DNA from: Strigops habroptila
Taxonomy: Eukaryota; Chordata; Aves; Psittaciformes; Psittacidae
Reading direction: 5' to 3'
Length of the DNA: 64,000 bases
Assembly (NCBI RefSeq): GCF_004027225.2
Contig: NC_044282.2
Coordinates: forward strand, 53,452,593-53,516,592
Shown: piece by piece, positions 36,671-49,227 of the stretch
Position numbering within the stretch: position 1 is the first letter of the stretch
How the letters are laid out: every line of letters begins with the position of its first letter
Position numbers and translations under genes: made by a program
The notes under the pieces: model-generated
What the model was told of the DNA's origin: nothing
Databases searched by the model: none
What the model saw: the letters and a program-made list of their open reading frames with translations, nothing else

Positions 36671-37210
36671 TTGTACCTAGTATTGGGGTTGGGTTCAGTT
36701 CAATGTAAAACCATCTAAATATAGTTAACTGTAGTGTGGTGTTTGCATGTGTACCAGGCATCAAAATTCCTACCACACAGCAAGGAAAGATATACTCAAT
36801 AAAGCTAGCGGTGTTTAGAAAGCTACTCAGCTGAAACAGTGGGTGTCTACTGTAGGGTGGGTGAAGCTGCAATTCAGGCTCCACTAAGAACTCAGTTGCC
36901 TAAGCTGCCATTTGAGATGCTCTAGATACCTGAGGCATCTGCATGAGACTGGCAGGTATGACAGATTTTATAGGACTTTCTGGCAAAACAGCTGGCAGCC
37001 AGATGGGGATATTCCATAGTGCCCCAAATTAAACCAGATGTCCACGTTTAAGGGCCAAATTCCACCTTGACTTCTTCAATAGATTTCTATTGATTCTAAT
37101 GCAGTCATCTGCACGTTTAATGCCTACTGCACCTGTAGATTCCTACAAGTAAACTCATAAAGCATGATTCAGGTGTCCATACATAAATATCTGGTAGTGG
37201 TAGTTTTAAT

Positions 37211-37264
37211 AGTTGGACTCCATGATCTTAAGGGTCTTTTCCAACCTGAATGATTCTGTGATCT
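37211..37264 (+). mobile_element. Short CR1 3' end fragment
   Basis: Reads agttggactccatgatctta, ttttccaacctgaatgattc and tgtgatctc, the sense terminus of a CR1 subfamily. About 54 bp. Confidence 0.85.
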
Positions 37265-37507
37265 CATGCAACTTAAGGCTGATATGCTAGCATATCCTGT
37301 TTGGTCTCCACTGCTGCTACAGACATCTTGCTCGTCTCATATGCCAGTCTTGCTTGGGTAGCTCAAATCCACCACCTCATATAGCACCAGAAGCCTACCT
37401 CTATCCAAACAAAAGGAGCCTTTGATTCTTCCTGCCTCCTCCTCCTCTCTGTTTACCCCTCACTCACTAGTTCCCTCTATGCTAGCTCAGCACCTATCTC
37501 CTCTGCC

Positions 37508-37550
37508 AAAGTCCTTTCCAACCCTCACCATTCTATGATCCTATGATTTT
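37508..37550 (+). mobile_element. Short CR1 3' end fragment
   Basis: Reads gtcctttccaaccctcacca followed by ttctatgatcctatgattt. Only the last ~43 bp of a CR1 are recognisable. Confidence 0.8.
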
Positions 37551-37928
37551 ACGAACAGCTTCCTTTTCTAAGCCAAGAATTTTTACCATGAAATAACAGT
37601 GCATTTCCCCCTGAACCTTATTTGCAGACACTGTAGAACCCTTTGGACTGAAACAAAAAATAAAGAGTCAAGGTAGGACAGACACTTGTGTCATATATGC
37701 AATTAAAGTTTGGGTACCTTATAACCAACTAAGAACAGTTTTACAACAGGAAGAACTTTATTTGATGCTGCAGTTATTTTGTCTGCTTATTCCATGTGCA
37801 GATGTTGGTGTGTGCATTCTGTGTGTCTATGTGTGCATATGCCTGCAAATCTAAAACTTTAACATACATGTTTCTTAATTACAAACCACCAAAAGAATTC
37901 AGAATTGTTTTCAAAATGCTTCCCTATA

Positions 37929-38036
37929 CCTGATCTAGTTGAAGATGTCCCTGCTCATTGCAAATGGGGTGGACTAGATGACCTTTGAAAGTCCCTCCCA
38001 ACTCAAACTATTCTATGGTTCTATGATTCTATGATT
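37929..38036 (+). mobile_element. CR1 LINE 3' end fragment
   Basis: Reads acctgatctagttgaagatg, ccctgctcattgcaaatggg, gtggactagatgacc, and ends with ctatggttctatgattctatgatt, i.e. several terminal octamers. Sense orientation. Confidence 0.92.
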
Positions 38037-39576
38037 ATGCAATAAAATCTAAAAGCAGAATTGCAATTAAGGTGTAAATTTTCAGTGATCCAGATCGTGG
38101 TACAGGTTCTGTGAAACTTGACAGATACTTGACTGTCATTTCTGGTATTGAGGGTCCCCCTTTGAATGACAAAACACCTGTCCTCTTTGCCTATGCCACA
38201 CTGAGCCACAAAATATATAGATGCTAGGATGTTATCTATTTTCCTAATATATTAAGACAGATTCATGTTTCCAAAGTCCAAATGTTCTCATCTTCATTTT
38301 AACATCAGGAGCTTTGCTACTGCAGCATGCAAGCAGGTATGATTAATGAACCATGTGTAACCAAAGGCACATGGGATCTTCATTAATGGTAGGAAATACT
38401 GGCATGCACTGTATGATTTGCATGGATCTGTAACGTACATATTTTCCTGTGGACTGTGCATGGCTGTAAAAGACATCCTGAGTCAGCACAACCACGGTAC
38501 CAGCAATGGAAAACTGCTGCCGACCTAAGCATTCAAAAATGGTGAGTAAGGCCCCCAAAATAATGAGACTGGCTTAAAAATACTCAGATTTACAAAACAA
38601 TAAATAGAAGGTTATTTCTATTTTTCTTCAGGGCTTAAACTTTTCAATATTTGCATTTTTATAACTTTTCTGCCATGAGGGTGTGAGGATTACTTTTTAT
38701 TCTTTTGCAACGTTGAATGCTGAGACTTCCAGGTATTCCTGATTCAGAAGAGAAATGGCAGTTGCCCCCGGAATTGATAAAGACTTTGTATGATTCCTGA
38801 TGCAATACCCTGCTTGTTAGGAACGATGAGAACATGTCCTCTTTCAGGATCTGATGATGAGGGCAGAGTAAAGGTGATATGGATTATCTTTGCTGGCAAT
38901 TTCAATACTGTGTTTGAAATAGTCATGCAATTTCTAAGTTTACTTAGAATTTACTAAGTTTATTTAAGATAACAGCAATGTTCTCATAAGCTGTTCTACG
39001 ATTACATTGCTCAGAAGTATTTTCAGCCTTAGCTTCTGTAAAATAAAACACAAGTCAGAACAGGGCTCTATCAGCCTAGTACCCTGTAATATGGTATGTA
39101 CTCAGACACTGCACAATGATGGCAGCTGCTAAGTAAACATCAGAAGAATCTGAGATTTGTATCAACAGGATGTTTACATTTTAAAGAGTTTCTAAGAAAA
39201 TAATAAATATTTCCTGCAGTTGACTCCATTGGCACTTGTTTTAATATGTATGACAGTTCACAGAAGTATAAATTACAGAAAGATTTCTTTTATGCCTCTG
39301 CTGTAGCTGTCATAGGTCAACACTGAAAAAACAAATAAAAAAATTAAAAAAAATTAATTGAGTTTCCTCTGTCTCTCTGGAATTTGGTACATGCTATAAC
39401 AACTTTAGGATCATATTACATGGGAAGGCACCACTCCAACTGGCAAAGAGCGAAGGACTGACCTCTGTGGATACAAACTAGCGGCACACGTGCAATGGTA
39501 AGCAAGACTGTACCAGTGGCCTTGCTGAAATCCTTGTCTCTGATACATTAATTTTTTATCAGTATTACTCCTTGCA

Positions 39577-39606
39577 TTGTGCATTCACTGGTTGTGCATT
39601 CACTGG
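39577..39606. repeat. Perfect 15-bp tandem duplication
   Basis: ttgtgcattcactgg is present twice in exact head-to-tail order. It looks like a recent slippage-type duplication in the LDAH intron. Confidence 0.95.
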
Positions 39607-42600
39607 TTGAGACAGTAGCTTCCCTCTGGGTGACACCTCTCGAGTAATCAGCAAATGGTTTCAATTGGTCTTTGATGAAAACTAGTTTAAAAGGCATTAA
39701 CCACAACTAATTTTAGATTTAATCAAGGTTTATAGAAAATGACTTAGCTTCTCTGGAATTATGAAAGCATCTCCACCTTATCCTGCCAAAAGAATAGTAT
39801 AAACGCCATGGGAACAGACTGGTTTGGGATACACTTTTTTTTGGACTTGCTTCAGTTTTACTTTGGCTTTTCTAATCAGTTTCTGGGAAGAATTCAAAGA
39901 CCTGGCATTGCCCTAGGAAGCCCTAAATGCTTTGGGATCTGGTTCTCTGAGACATCAACTCTCTCCCCTTGTGATCCTGCTGTGGTTGAGATCAGCTGGT
40001 GTGATGGCAAGGTCTTTGGAACTTGCTTCTCAGCTTGTTTTACCAGAATTAGGATTCCTCAACTTTCCAAGGGCAGTGCAAAGCCAAACTTTTTCTGCTG
40101 GACCATCTTGAGAAAAGGCCATTGACAATTTGGCGTACACAATGCTATTTTTACATACTAACCTGTAGGGATTGCAGTAAAGGTGTAATGGGTAGTTCAA
40201 GTGTTTGTGGTGATTTTATTTAACATAAGGAACATGGCCAGTTTTGTTAAACCAACATAAAAAATAAACAAACAAGCTTCCCTGTCTGGAAAGGGCACGG
40301 AGAAATATTTTCCTTTCAGAGAAATTAGGATATAAACCCTGACACGGCCAGGCATAGTCGCTACTCTGCACATGATTCAAGATGTGTTACTCCTCTCCCT
40401 GGTGTCAGGTATGGTGTTCCACCAAGTGGGCAGAGTGCAGGCTCCTGTTTTCATGCATTTGTCAGTGTTAACTGGAAATTTAGTAAACTGAAGAAGGGGA
40501 AAGGACTTCTCTTTAACATTGCTGCAGTTAGCAATGCTAGCGACTGCTCTGCATGTAGAACCAAGAGACCAAGCGAGGCCACTTGTATTCCTACCTTCTC
40601 AAAGATAATGAAGGGTCAAACTCAATGCAAAGTAAAAATGTGCTTTTATAAAAAGGATGCACAAGATTTATCAACAAACCAGGGTGATTAACTTATTTAT
40701 ATTATCTATGTTACTCTTGGAGACTTAAAAGCGCTTTGAGGGTATATATTTAGATGTGTCAGGAACATGACTATTTCAGAAGTCAACTCTGTATAAATAC
40801 AAAAATAAAAACAAACAGACCTGAAACCGCTATTTAAGCAACACTATTACCAGGTCAGATTCTTCCAACCATATTTACTTTAAACAGTATTTTCCCTTGG
40901 CTATCAGTCTGACTGACACTGTCTACATTCAGTGGGTCTTTATCTAAGGGGAATCAGCCAGAACCCTCTTTGCAACAGCAGGATCTGCAGTAAATGGCAA
41001 TTTTGTTCACTGCCATGCAATGAGCTCCGTGGCAGAGGGAGGGAAGGTAAGCAATTAAGGGGTAGTAAGGTTGGATGGTAGCTTAAGTATTCTTCAGAAG
41101 GCTGGGGAAATACTGCTGTCTTTACTCACTGTGTGTAGCACACACCTTATACTCCTCCCCAAAATCCTGGAAATTCATGTCATCCTTTCCTTATTAGAAT
41201 ACAGCATAGCATGAACGATGGTAACAAGAACTCAGTTATAGAAAAAGCAAAGTATTACAGATAAGCGATATTGTAGTGCATTGATCTTCTTGAATGCTCA
41301 CTTGGATCCTTTTCCACTGAGGAGAGAAACTGCTGATCCCTGATTAGGTATTCTGGGTGTTTCAAAGAGAAGGTTGTTCTTGTGGTTAAATGACACAGGC
41401 ACCAAAATCCCGAAGCACATGTGCAAGTTCCCTGACTTCAACTCTGCACCTCCAGGGAAAGCAGGCCAAAAAGGATGTGAGACTAGCCAAAAAAGAGGTG
41501 TTCTTGGCTCCAGAGAGCACTTTGCACCTACTCAGAAAGAGTGTTTGGAAGGTTTTTCACAAATGTAGGCAAGCGACTCACTCAGGCTGTGGACAGGCAA
41601 AGTATTTGTAGTATTCTTTTAACCACTCACCTTCAGATCACGCTCCTCTCACTGGGAATAATTACTAAACCCCTGTGGATGTCTATAGGGACTCAAACAA
41701 AAACATGGGCAACATCAAAACAGCTGCTTCAGGGGCCAAATAGTTCCTGGCTGCTCAGTTTTAAAAACTTTCTCTAGCAAAGACAATTTTTCAAAAGCAA
41801 AACCTAGCACTTTTTCTGTGAAAATACTTTTTTTTTTTGCAATTTTTACTCTAAATCTCTGTGTATCACTGTTTAGTTGATACTTTTGGAGAACACATTT
41901 TCTATGGTATTATTGATGTGACATAAACTTGTATTACTTTATATTTTAAATACACCACTGAAGTAAGCAGGAAGTGGCAAACATGTACTTCATTCATTTA
42001 TTTTTTTCAAAACTGAATTTCTTCCTCACCTAACTATCTACATCTGGGTGGTTATATGCCACCACTCAATCTGAGTGAAAATAGGATCATGTGTCCATAA
42101 ACTTCCAGTTTATACTTTTTCCCATTTGATTAAAAATGATTCTTCTCAGACAACACATTTTTTCATCACTGTACCTCTACTTCAGATGTTTCATGTCTTT
42201 TTCCTTACATGATGTATCTGCTACACCAGACCACTGGCAAACTCAAGAAGCATATAAATCATTTTTCATTTAAAATGTTAACCAAAAGAATCACGATTTT
42301 CAGTTGCTGGAGGAGATGATTTATGGCCTCAAGAAATTATGAACCACTACAGAAAGTTTACTGCCAAACTGATTCAAGAATTCCTGAAGTCTGTGGGAGC
42401 TCTTCTATTGATTTAGATGGGCTTTGGAGCAGATCCTATACTTTGAAATAAGACTACTGTGTATTACTCATGGACTAATGAATAAAATATATCTCAATAA
42501 ATATAAAATCTGAAGGGTGACTTTGCTCTGTAAGCACCCTTTAATGCAATATCTTCTTGATTACAACAGGTTTAAAAGCTTACTTGATAGAAAGAGAGTC

Positions 42601-44139
42601 AATAAGCTAAGTCTTAAAATAAAGCAATGAATGTGGCTTGATGCAGTCTCAAAAAGTTAAAAGTGCTGTAGAGAGCCTCTATATGGAAATATTGTCTGTA
42701 ACAGGCACGGTAGTCAATGCCCAACATATCTATTTTCCCTTTCCTTTTTAAATTTCTATTCTATCTGTAAAAGCTCTGTGATGCTCAATGCTGATCCATC
42801 TTTTAAGAATAAGGAATTACACCCACTTCCTTTTGTGCAGGAATGACAATAAACTTCCTCTAGTGCAGCAGTATCTTTGCGTCCAGTTTCTGCTAGGAAA
42901 GGGAGTTGGTGTTTTCACAGTGAAAGAACATAGCTCAGCTGGCTTAGACACGATCAGCTAATAATTAACCATCAAAGCTGAGCAAATCTTCTACCAGTAT
43001 CCCCTACCTTATTTGTTTGGAGATTGTGATGTATCACAACTCCCTGTGCCATTGCAATAAGCAGCTTACATTCATGTACTGCTAGATCCAGATGAATCGC
43101 TTTAGACCGAATCCTTTAATACAGTTCCACTGCTATTTAATGTGTACAACTTCTGTCTTTATAAGATTATAAGTGAAATACTTCACTTAATTATCCAAAA
43201 AATATTCCAGCTCCCATTCTTTCAATATATATCTGAGCAACTAGCATTATTAGACTAAGAATCTGGGGTTTGGAGATAAAATTTCTCCTGCTCCCTAACT
43301 AGTCATAATTATAGTTAAACCTGGGCATGGAAAGATTGGAATAATATAGTGTCTCTTCTTCTTTCTTCTTCAGATCACAGAATGCAAATAAGATCCAGAA
43401 ATAACTTTTCTATTCCACAGCAGCTGGCAAATTCAGGTGTTAAGATTGGCTTTTAGCATATGATCACAGCGACTACTAAACAGTATAAATTTTTTTGTAA
43501 TGACAGCTTGCCAGTTCTATAGCAACTTGGACTATAGTTCCTGTTTTTATAAACTTCCAACCTTTATAAGTTAAGCCCATTTTTTTGTCAATACACTTCA
43601 AATTTAACACAATGTCAACTAAAAATTTTTCCCTAATTCTTACATTCCCAGAAGTTACTCGAAAACGAAAAGAGAGACACATTTAGCTTCATTTTTAGAC
43701 CTGCTTTTTCTTCAGTTTGCCAACTGCTTATAAGCGCACTTCACCTTTTTGTTTTCTAGAGTATGTTTGCCACTTTAAAAGTATGAGGACATAGAAGAAT
43801 CAATAAACGAAAGTTAACACAGGTTTAAAAAATCTCCTGCCTGCCAAAGCCATGCTTAGATTGACAGAGTCAACAGAAGCACAGATGAAGCAGACAAGGA
43901 CACCTGCAAACTCTTACTGTTGGCTATGGGCCTTCATTCAGTAGAAAAAACAAGTGATTTTGTAATGCGAAGCATCTGAGTAGACCACCTGAAGTCAATG
44001 GAACTGTAGCTCATTGCCACCACTAAGGTCCTCATCCAATGAAGCTTTTATACTTAACTTCAAGCACCTGTGCTTGTGATTAAAATTTCCCAAAGCACCT
44101 GAAGTCCTGCTCCTGCAAACTCTTCACTTTTGTACCCTA

Positions 44140-44690
44140 ACATAGTAACCTGCAGTCTTACACTCAGTTTCAGAGCACTCACAGGCTTGCCTGGGACCGT
44201 GACCCACACTCCCTGCCTCTGGGTCCAGGATCTCCATCTCTGTCCTTGGCCTTTAGCCTCTGCCTCTCAAACTAAGGGTATCGTAGGAGTATCTGTCTCC
44301 AGCACTGGTCCTGTCACCTAGATTGAAATTTGACCTACACTGTACATAGCTTGTTGCCTGGATGGGTCCCACCTTGTAGCCTGCCTTCCCTCATGTCTTT
44401 GGCTGTGCCTCCCGGATGGACTTTGGACCCACTTTGTAGCCTTAGCCTTGTCTCTAGTCCCATCTCTGGCCCTGTCTCCTTTTGTTCCTGACTGAATTCT
44501 CTGGAGGGATGCTGGACCTGATTCATTGCTTTGCCTTGTCTGGGACTGTTGATGGACCCTGTTACCTGGTCCCACTCAGGTGCTGGGGAACTGGACTCTG
44601 CTTGGTGAAGGCACTGCCTGTGCTGGAGTCACCCTCAGCTCACAGCTCCCTTTTCCTCAGGGAACACGCAGACCCTGCAGATCCCTGACA
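44140..44690. repeat. Pyrimidine-rich degenerate tandem repeat in LDAH intron
   Basis: C/T-rich on the + strand with recurring cores: gatgggtcccaccttgtagcc at about 44361, tggactttggacccactttg at about 44418, and then gatgctggacctgattcatt and gatggaccctgttacctgg. The cores sit about 60, 90 and 35 bp apart. The - strand frame 44318-44575 encodes two loosely similar Ser/Arg/Gly/Gln-rich segments, which reflect the repeat rather than a gene. It is locally more GC-rich than the surrounding intron. No family is assigned. Confidence 0.55.
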
Positions 44691-45745
44691 CTCAGAGAGG
44701 TGACTCAGTAAAATCAATCGTCTTCCTTGAATTCATTCAGCTTTGGATGAACTCATGGGAAGTTTTGTTTAAGACTGAGAATATTTGCCATCTGCAAGAT
44801 CAGCCCTTCAGTTTCTTCACTGAGATTGCCCCCAAAGTGCAGAACAGCTTTGAATGCTCTGCAATAAAAATGAAATACCAGGCATGCCTAGTGCAGTGCA
44901 GTACTCCTTGTTCACATGTGCTATTTCAACTTCTTTAAAAATAAAACTGAAACATCTGAACATACCTTTCAAAGTGCAGAGAAGACAAATGGGATAAGCA
45001 AAAAATAAATCCATTTTCAACCAAAAAAAAGAGACTTATTTATGAGATGAACTTTGTACCATATTTATTTATAAGACACAAAGTAATCTTACAGAGATCT
45101 AGGACCTCTGTCCTAGAAAGTTCTCTTCTAGTAAAAGCTCTGCCAGTGCAAAGTGCTGGAATCATTCATCCAGTAGAATGACAGGGGTGATTGATACCAA
45201 AAAATGGAGGGAAGGAAGCGGATACAGTAGAATTATATGTTATAGTGATTATCTACTCACAGAGCCTACCTACCTCAACAGTAGTTTAGTAAACGTTGAG
45301 TTTTCTGGCTCATAAGCCATCTGAAATTGTCTGACCATGGCCACACTATTAAATTTTCTCAGCCTCCAGAACAGGATGACCACATCGAAACTCCAATTAG
45401 GAACAGTTCCTGGCCTGTGCCAACCCCTGAACCTTGTCTGGGAATTGATTATGAGAATGCCATCGATCCAGACTAAAACTCTACTAGTATCTCTTTCAAC
45501 AATAAAACTGTACAGACAAGAAAGTTCAGTGCAGGAGAGAGGTCCCTGAAATGACTTCATTTACTTGCATATCAGTAGCTCTGGTCTCCAAGGAATGCGC
45601 TTTCTGTATCTTTCTCTTACACTGCAGTTGAATGGCTGAAACTGTGGAGCCATAATAATTTTGCTGACTCCTCTCTATTATGTTTTGATGGCATGGAAAA
45701 ATCAAGCCAGCAGAATCCCACGATACCAACTGATTAAATAGTTAC

Positions 45746-45828
45746 CTTCTTTAAGTTTTGCTTTATGGTTGTACTGTCTCTCTCCACAACCTTCATCATT
45801 TCTTGGCTTGCCATATACAAGATGTTGG
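45746..45828 (-). CDS. LDAH: Lipid droplet-associated hydrolase, penultimate coding exon
   Basis: On the - strand an acceptor (ttctttttctgcag) precedes 83 bp and a donor gtaact. The first two bases (CC) complete a split codon, probably Ala (G|CC). The remaining 27 codons read NILYMASQEMMKVVERDSTT then IKQNLKK and end in phase 0, joining the terminal exon in frame. SQEMMKVVERDSTTIKQ aligns with the GQEMMEVVKRDDETIKE segment of human LDAH as I recall it, just before the YYGTxD motif. The exon is intact. The preceding exon, expected to end in ...Leu-G, was not found between here and 64000. Confidence 0.9.
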
Positions 45829-48789
45829 CTGCAGAAAAAGAAACATGCAGCAATGTAAGTACACAGCAAATATTTTAGACAAATCAGTATGGGCCCAACC
45901 CTGCAAAAGGGTCAGGAAATTAGAGCAGTCATCACCTTGACAGTCCCACTGATAAAGATCCCACTGACAGAAAGGGCAGAATTTATCTCACCTAACTGAA
46001 TCATTAAAAAGGCATACAGATTAAATTAAGTTATCCCATATTAATCAACGGAAAGGGAAAGCCACCTTTGGAATATAACTTCATCTATCTTACAGACTTC
46101 TGAATCAGTCCATGGTGATGACTCTCTCTCTCCTGACCAGAGAAGGAATGTTGATGACTAGCTTTCACTACATACTTTTAGAAAGGTAAAGGTAAGTATG
46201 AACAATCACCCATGAAGTGTTTTCAAGAATGGCTTTTAAATACAAAGCATACATCAAGAGGCATTATTAATTAAGAGATACTAATTATTGACATTTCAAT
46301 ATGCAATTCATTCAAACATTCAACACATAATAATAGCAAATATAAGTATCATTGATAACTGCAGTCCTGCATAATATTGATGGTCCAGACAGGACTGGAC
46401 TGGACACCAAATGTCTAAGCCTCACTTTTCTGGAATGTAAAGTATTAAATATGGCTTGGTGCAATTTACTATGTGTTGGTCTGCAAGATACTGTCTCAGA
46501 GACATAAATGATTGAGTCTAACATTTGGACACCTCAGTAGAAGCAGTCTAATTTTATGAGGTGTTGAGTACTGGCAGGCCCCATGTATGTTAGACAGCAG
46601 TGGGAACTCAGCACTTCCGAAAGCTGGGTCACTTTGCCTGGATACCCAAATACTCATAAAATTAAATTATCACACTATGTCCACCTCATCTGGCTTCTGT
46701 TATAACAGAATCTACAGAAGCTCAGCAAGAAATTTCAGTGCACAGGTCTGAAACTTAGCTTTGAACAAGCATGTACCTGTAAGATTATGAGTTTTGCTGC
46801 TAGAATAAACCTCGTGTTCAACTGCAGAATCAAGAGTTGCTACAGGACCACAATGCTGCATTACATCTGCAGACAGTGAGAAGTCCTCCAAAGGGTGTTC
46901 AGACTTACCTAGTTTTAATAGGGGCTATCCATTTCTGACATCAGTGCTGTACTGAAGAAATGTGCAGATATCACTATCTGAAGAATTAGCATTTCCTTCA
47001 ACTTTTTTTTTCTGCCACAGTCAGCTTACTGTGCTAATAAGATGGCTAAACTTCTCCTGTCCTCATAATCTAAAGCCTCTACACATGTTGGATCACAGAA
47101 TGCAGAGCAATATTATTCTCCTTTCTCACCAGTTTGCAAAACCAATGGAAGATCCTGAATGGCTAAATTACATTAAAGCATTTAAATTTCTGGGTTTTAG
47201 AATGACTGAAGGCATTCGAAAATACTAAATCCTCTCCTGAAAAACAGGAGAAATGGAAAGCTCCGTCAGTTTTTTAAATCTGAACCAATAAAATTTTGCT
47301 CTGAAACAGGAGTAATACTTTCTCACAGTGTGTGATAGGGGAGGAAGTGGCAATCACATAGGTTTTTGGTGGTGACCAAAACATGGAGTTGGCTGAATTC
47401 CAGCAGTGCGTTAAGGAAACAGAATGCCACAAAAGAGATGAGTGATGGCTCCAGAGATCAAATATTAAAAGACAAAGCCAGTGCTCTCAAGTGATAAAAA
47501 ATAAAAATCCTAGGAAGTAGTATCTACTTCTAAGCCAGCCAAACAAGATGCAATTCAGTTATACGCCTCCAGAGCTCCATCTTTTTCAATTAAATATTGA
47601 ATGCAGCTAGTGCAAGTTCTTCCTTTCCTAGACAAAAGGGTTGCAGATATGAAATCATATTGACAATACAGAAAATTTGCTGGTTCCACTGTACTCTACT
47701 GGGCAAAGCAGCCTCCATGAGGTTTTGTGTCAAGCCACCTGGTCATCTAATCCTGTGCTGCAGCTGGCAAAAGCCTGTCCATCTACAGCATTAAGCACAT
47801 ATCTTGACATTGATCTTTTTCTCAATTTAACTCCAAACACTAATGCATTATACACCTTGGTTTTTAGAAGGATATACACCTTAGAATGCACCTTCAAAAA
47901 TCATCTAAGAAAATTTTAAATGAAGTATGAAAGACAATGAAGAATTCCATAGGTATTTAATTAACTTCAGATTGATTCCTGTTTCTAATATGACAAATAT
48001 GACTTTAATGCTCAGAACTCTTTCCTATAAATGAAGCTAGCTGTCTGACAAAGCACTGCTTTATTTTGGAGGAAGGGCAGAACATGGAAAGCAGACCTTG
48101 CTACCCTATGCACTTGTCCTTCAAATGATGGATATGGTTTACTGTGGATTTACAAGATTTCGCAAAGCACTAATTGCAAGAGCCTGGATTTGGCAGGATA
48201 TCTGTGGCAATAAGACTTGTACCCAACCCATTATATGAGGATTTTAGTACGTCATGTCTTTTATTTTCCAGTCCAAAATAAGGTTCTTGTTAGTAAGACA
48301 CAGTGGATAGCTGACCTGCAGTCAGACTTTTGCCATGACCTTGCAGCATCAGCAGTGGATGGTAGGCAGAGATGAAAATACTGGTGGACATCAGTGCAGA
48401 ACCAGACACATACTGGTTCATTCACTGTTACGGGGATTCTGACAGCAACTCTCTACCTCCAGTTGAGTCATACAGCAAAAGTGGGAACACTGTAAGTATT
48501 CCCCTGCTCCCCTCCCAGTAAGTATTCTCCCATCTCACTAGTTTCTCTGTCCTACCTCTTGTTCTTGGTGTGTTCCACTCATATTTCTGAGTTTGTTTTT
48601 TGCAGTAAAACACAAGAAGTGAAGTGGAGTTCACACACTTAGTAAATTTAAGATTAGTCATAAAGATCCTAAAAGTAAAACTGTAAGACAGCAAAGGCAA
48701 TAATGACAGTACTTTAAAAGGAACCGTCTCTGAAGGCTTGTGTACTGTGCAAGAAAGGGAACCAGGAAGGCAGGATTAAGCTAAACCGG

Positions 48790-49227
48790 ATGAATGGCAA
48801 GGTTCAAGAGTCTATTTCAACCAAACAGAAATCCTTCAAATTTTGGAAACATGATCCTAGGGAAACCAATAAACAGGAACTTAAACTTCAGCAGACGTTA
48901 AGTAAGAGGAAATTGCAAAGAGCAAAAGTAGGTTTCCAAGAACAAACATTAAAAGATTTAAAAATAAACAATAAAATATTCCTTAGGTATATCAGAAACA
49001 AGAGGCCTAAAACAGAATTTGTGCAGGCTAAGAGAGTGGTTAAAGACGATAATTACACTGTTTGGAAGCTGAATGACTTTAATTTTTTATTCATTCAAGT
49101 TTCTTGTTCAATACATTCCGGAGGTTTCTGCTCTCTATATTCTTTTTCTAGCAATAAAAATTTCTCTTTGAATAGTGAGGTATCAAGAAGCAGCAATAGT
49201 GGAGCATCCAGAATATATCAGGGCTAG
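48790..49227 (+). pseudogene. Old CR1-like ORF2 fragment with an open frame
   Basis: A 145-codon frame in AT-rich intron, antisense to LDAH. Residues about 50-70 read LKDLKINNKIFLRYIRNKR, resembling the CR1 ORF2 linker between endonuclease and reverse transcriptase (pattern LxxDxKxNxKxFxxYIxxKR). A following LNDFNFLFIQVS resembles the next CR1 segment (LNxFFASVF). The frame is lysine-rich, then becomes Ser/Asn-rich with no CR1 resemblance. It has no endonuclease or catalytic reverse transcriptase motif, so it cannot mobilise itself. It is most likely a relic that stayed open by chance. The match is from memory of the family pattern, not a search. Confidence 0.45.

Larger units (their letters stand above)
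32242..45745 (-). other. LDAH: LDAH last intron (13.5 kb)
   Basis: A phase-0 intron between the two recognised LDAH exons: donor gtaact at the 45745 end, acceptor tag at 32242-32244. It is AT-rich and holds five CR1 pieces, two small exact tandem duplications or simple repeats, and two pyrimidine-rich stretches (36353-36670 and 44140-44690). No nested gene is supported. Confidence 0.85.
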
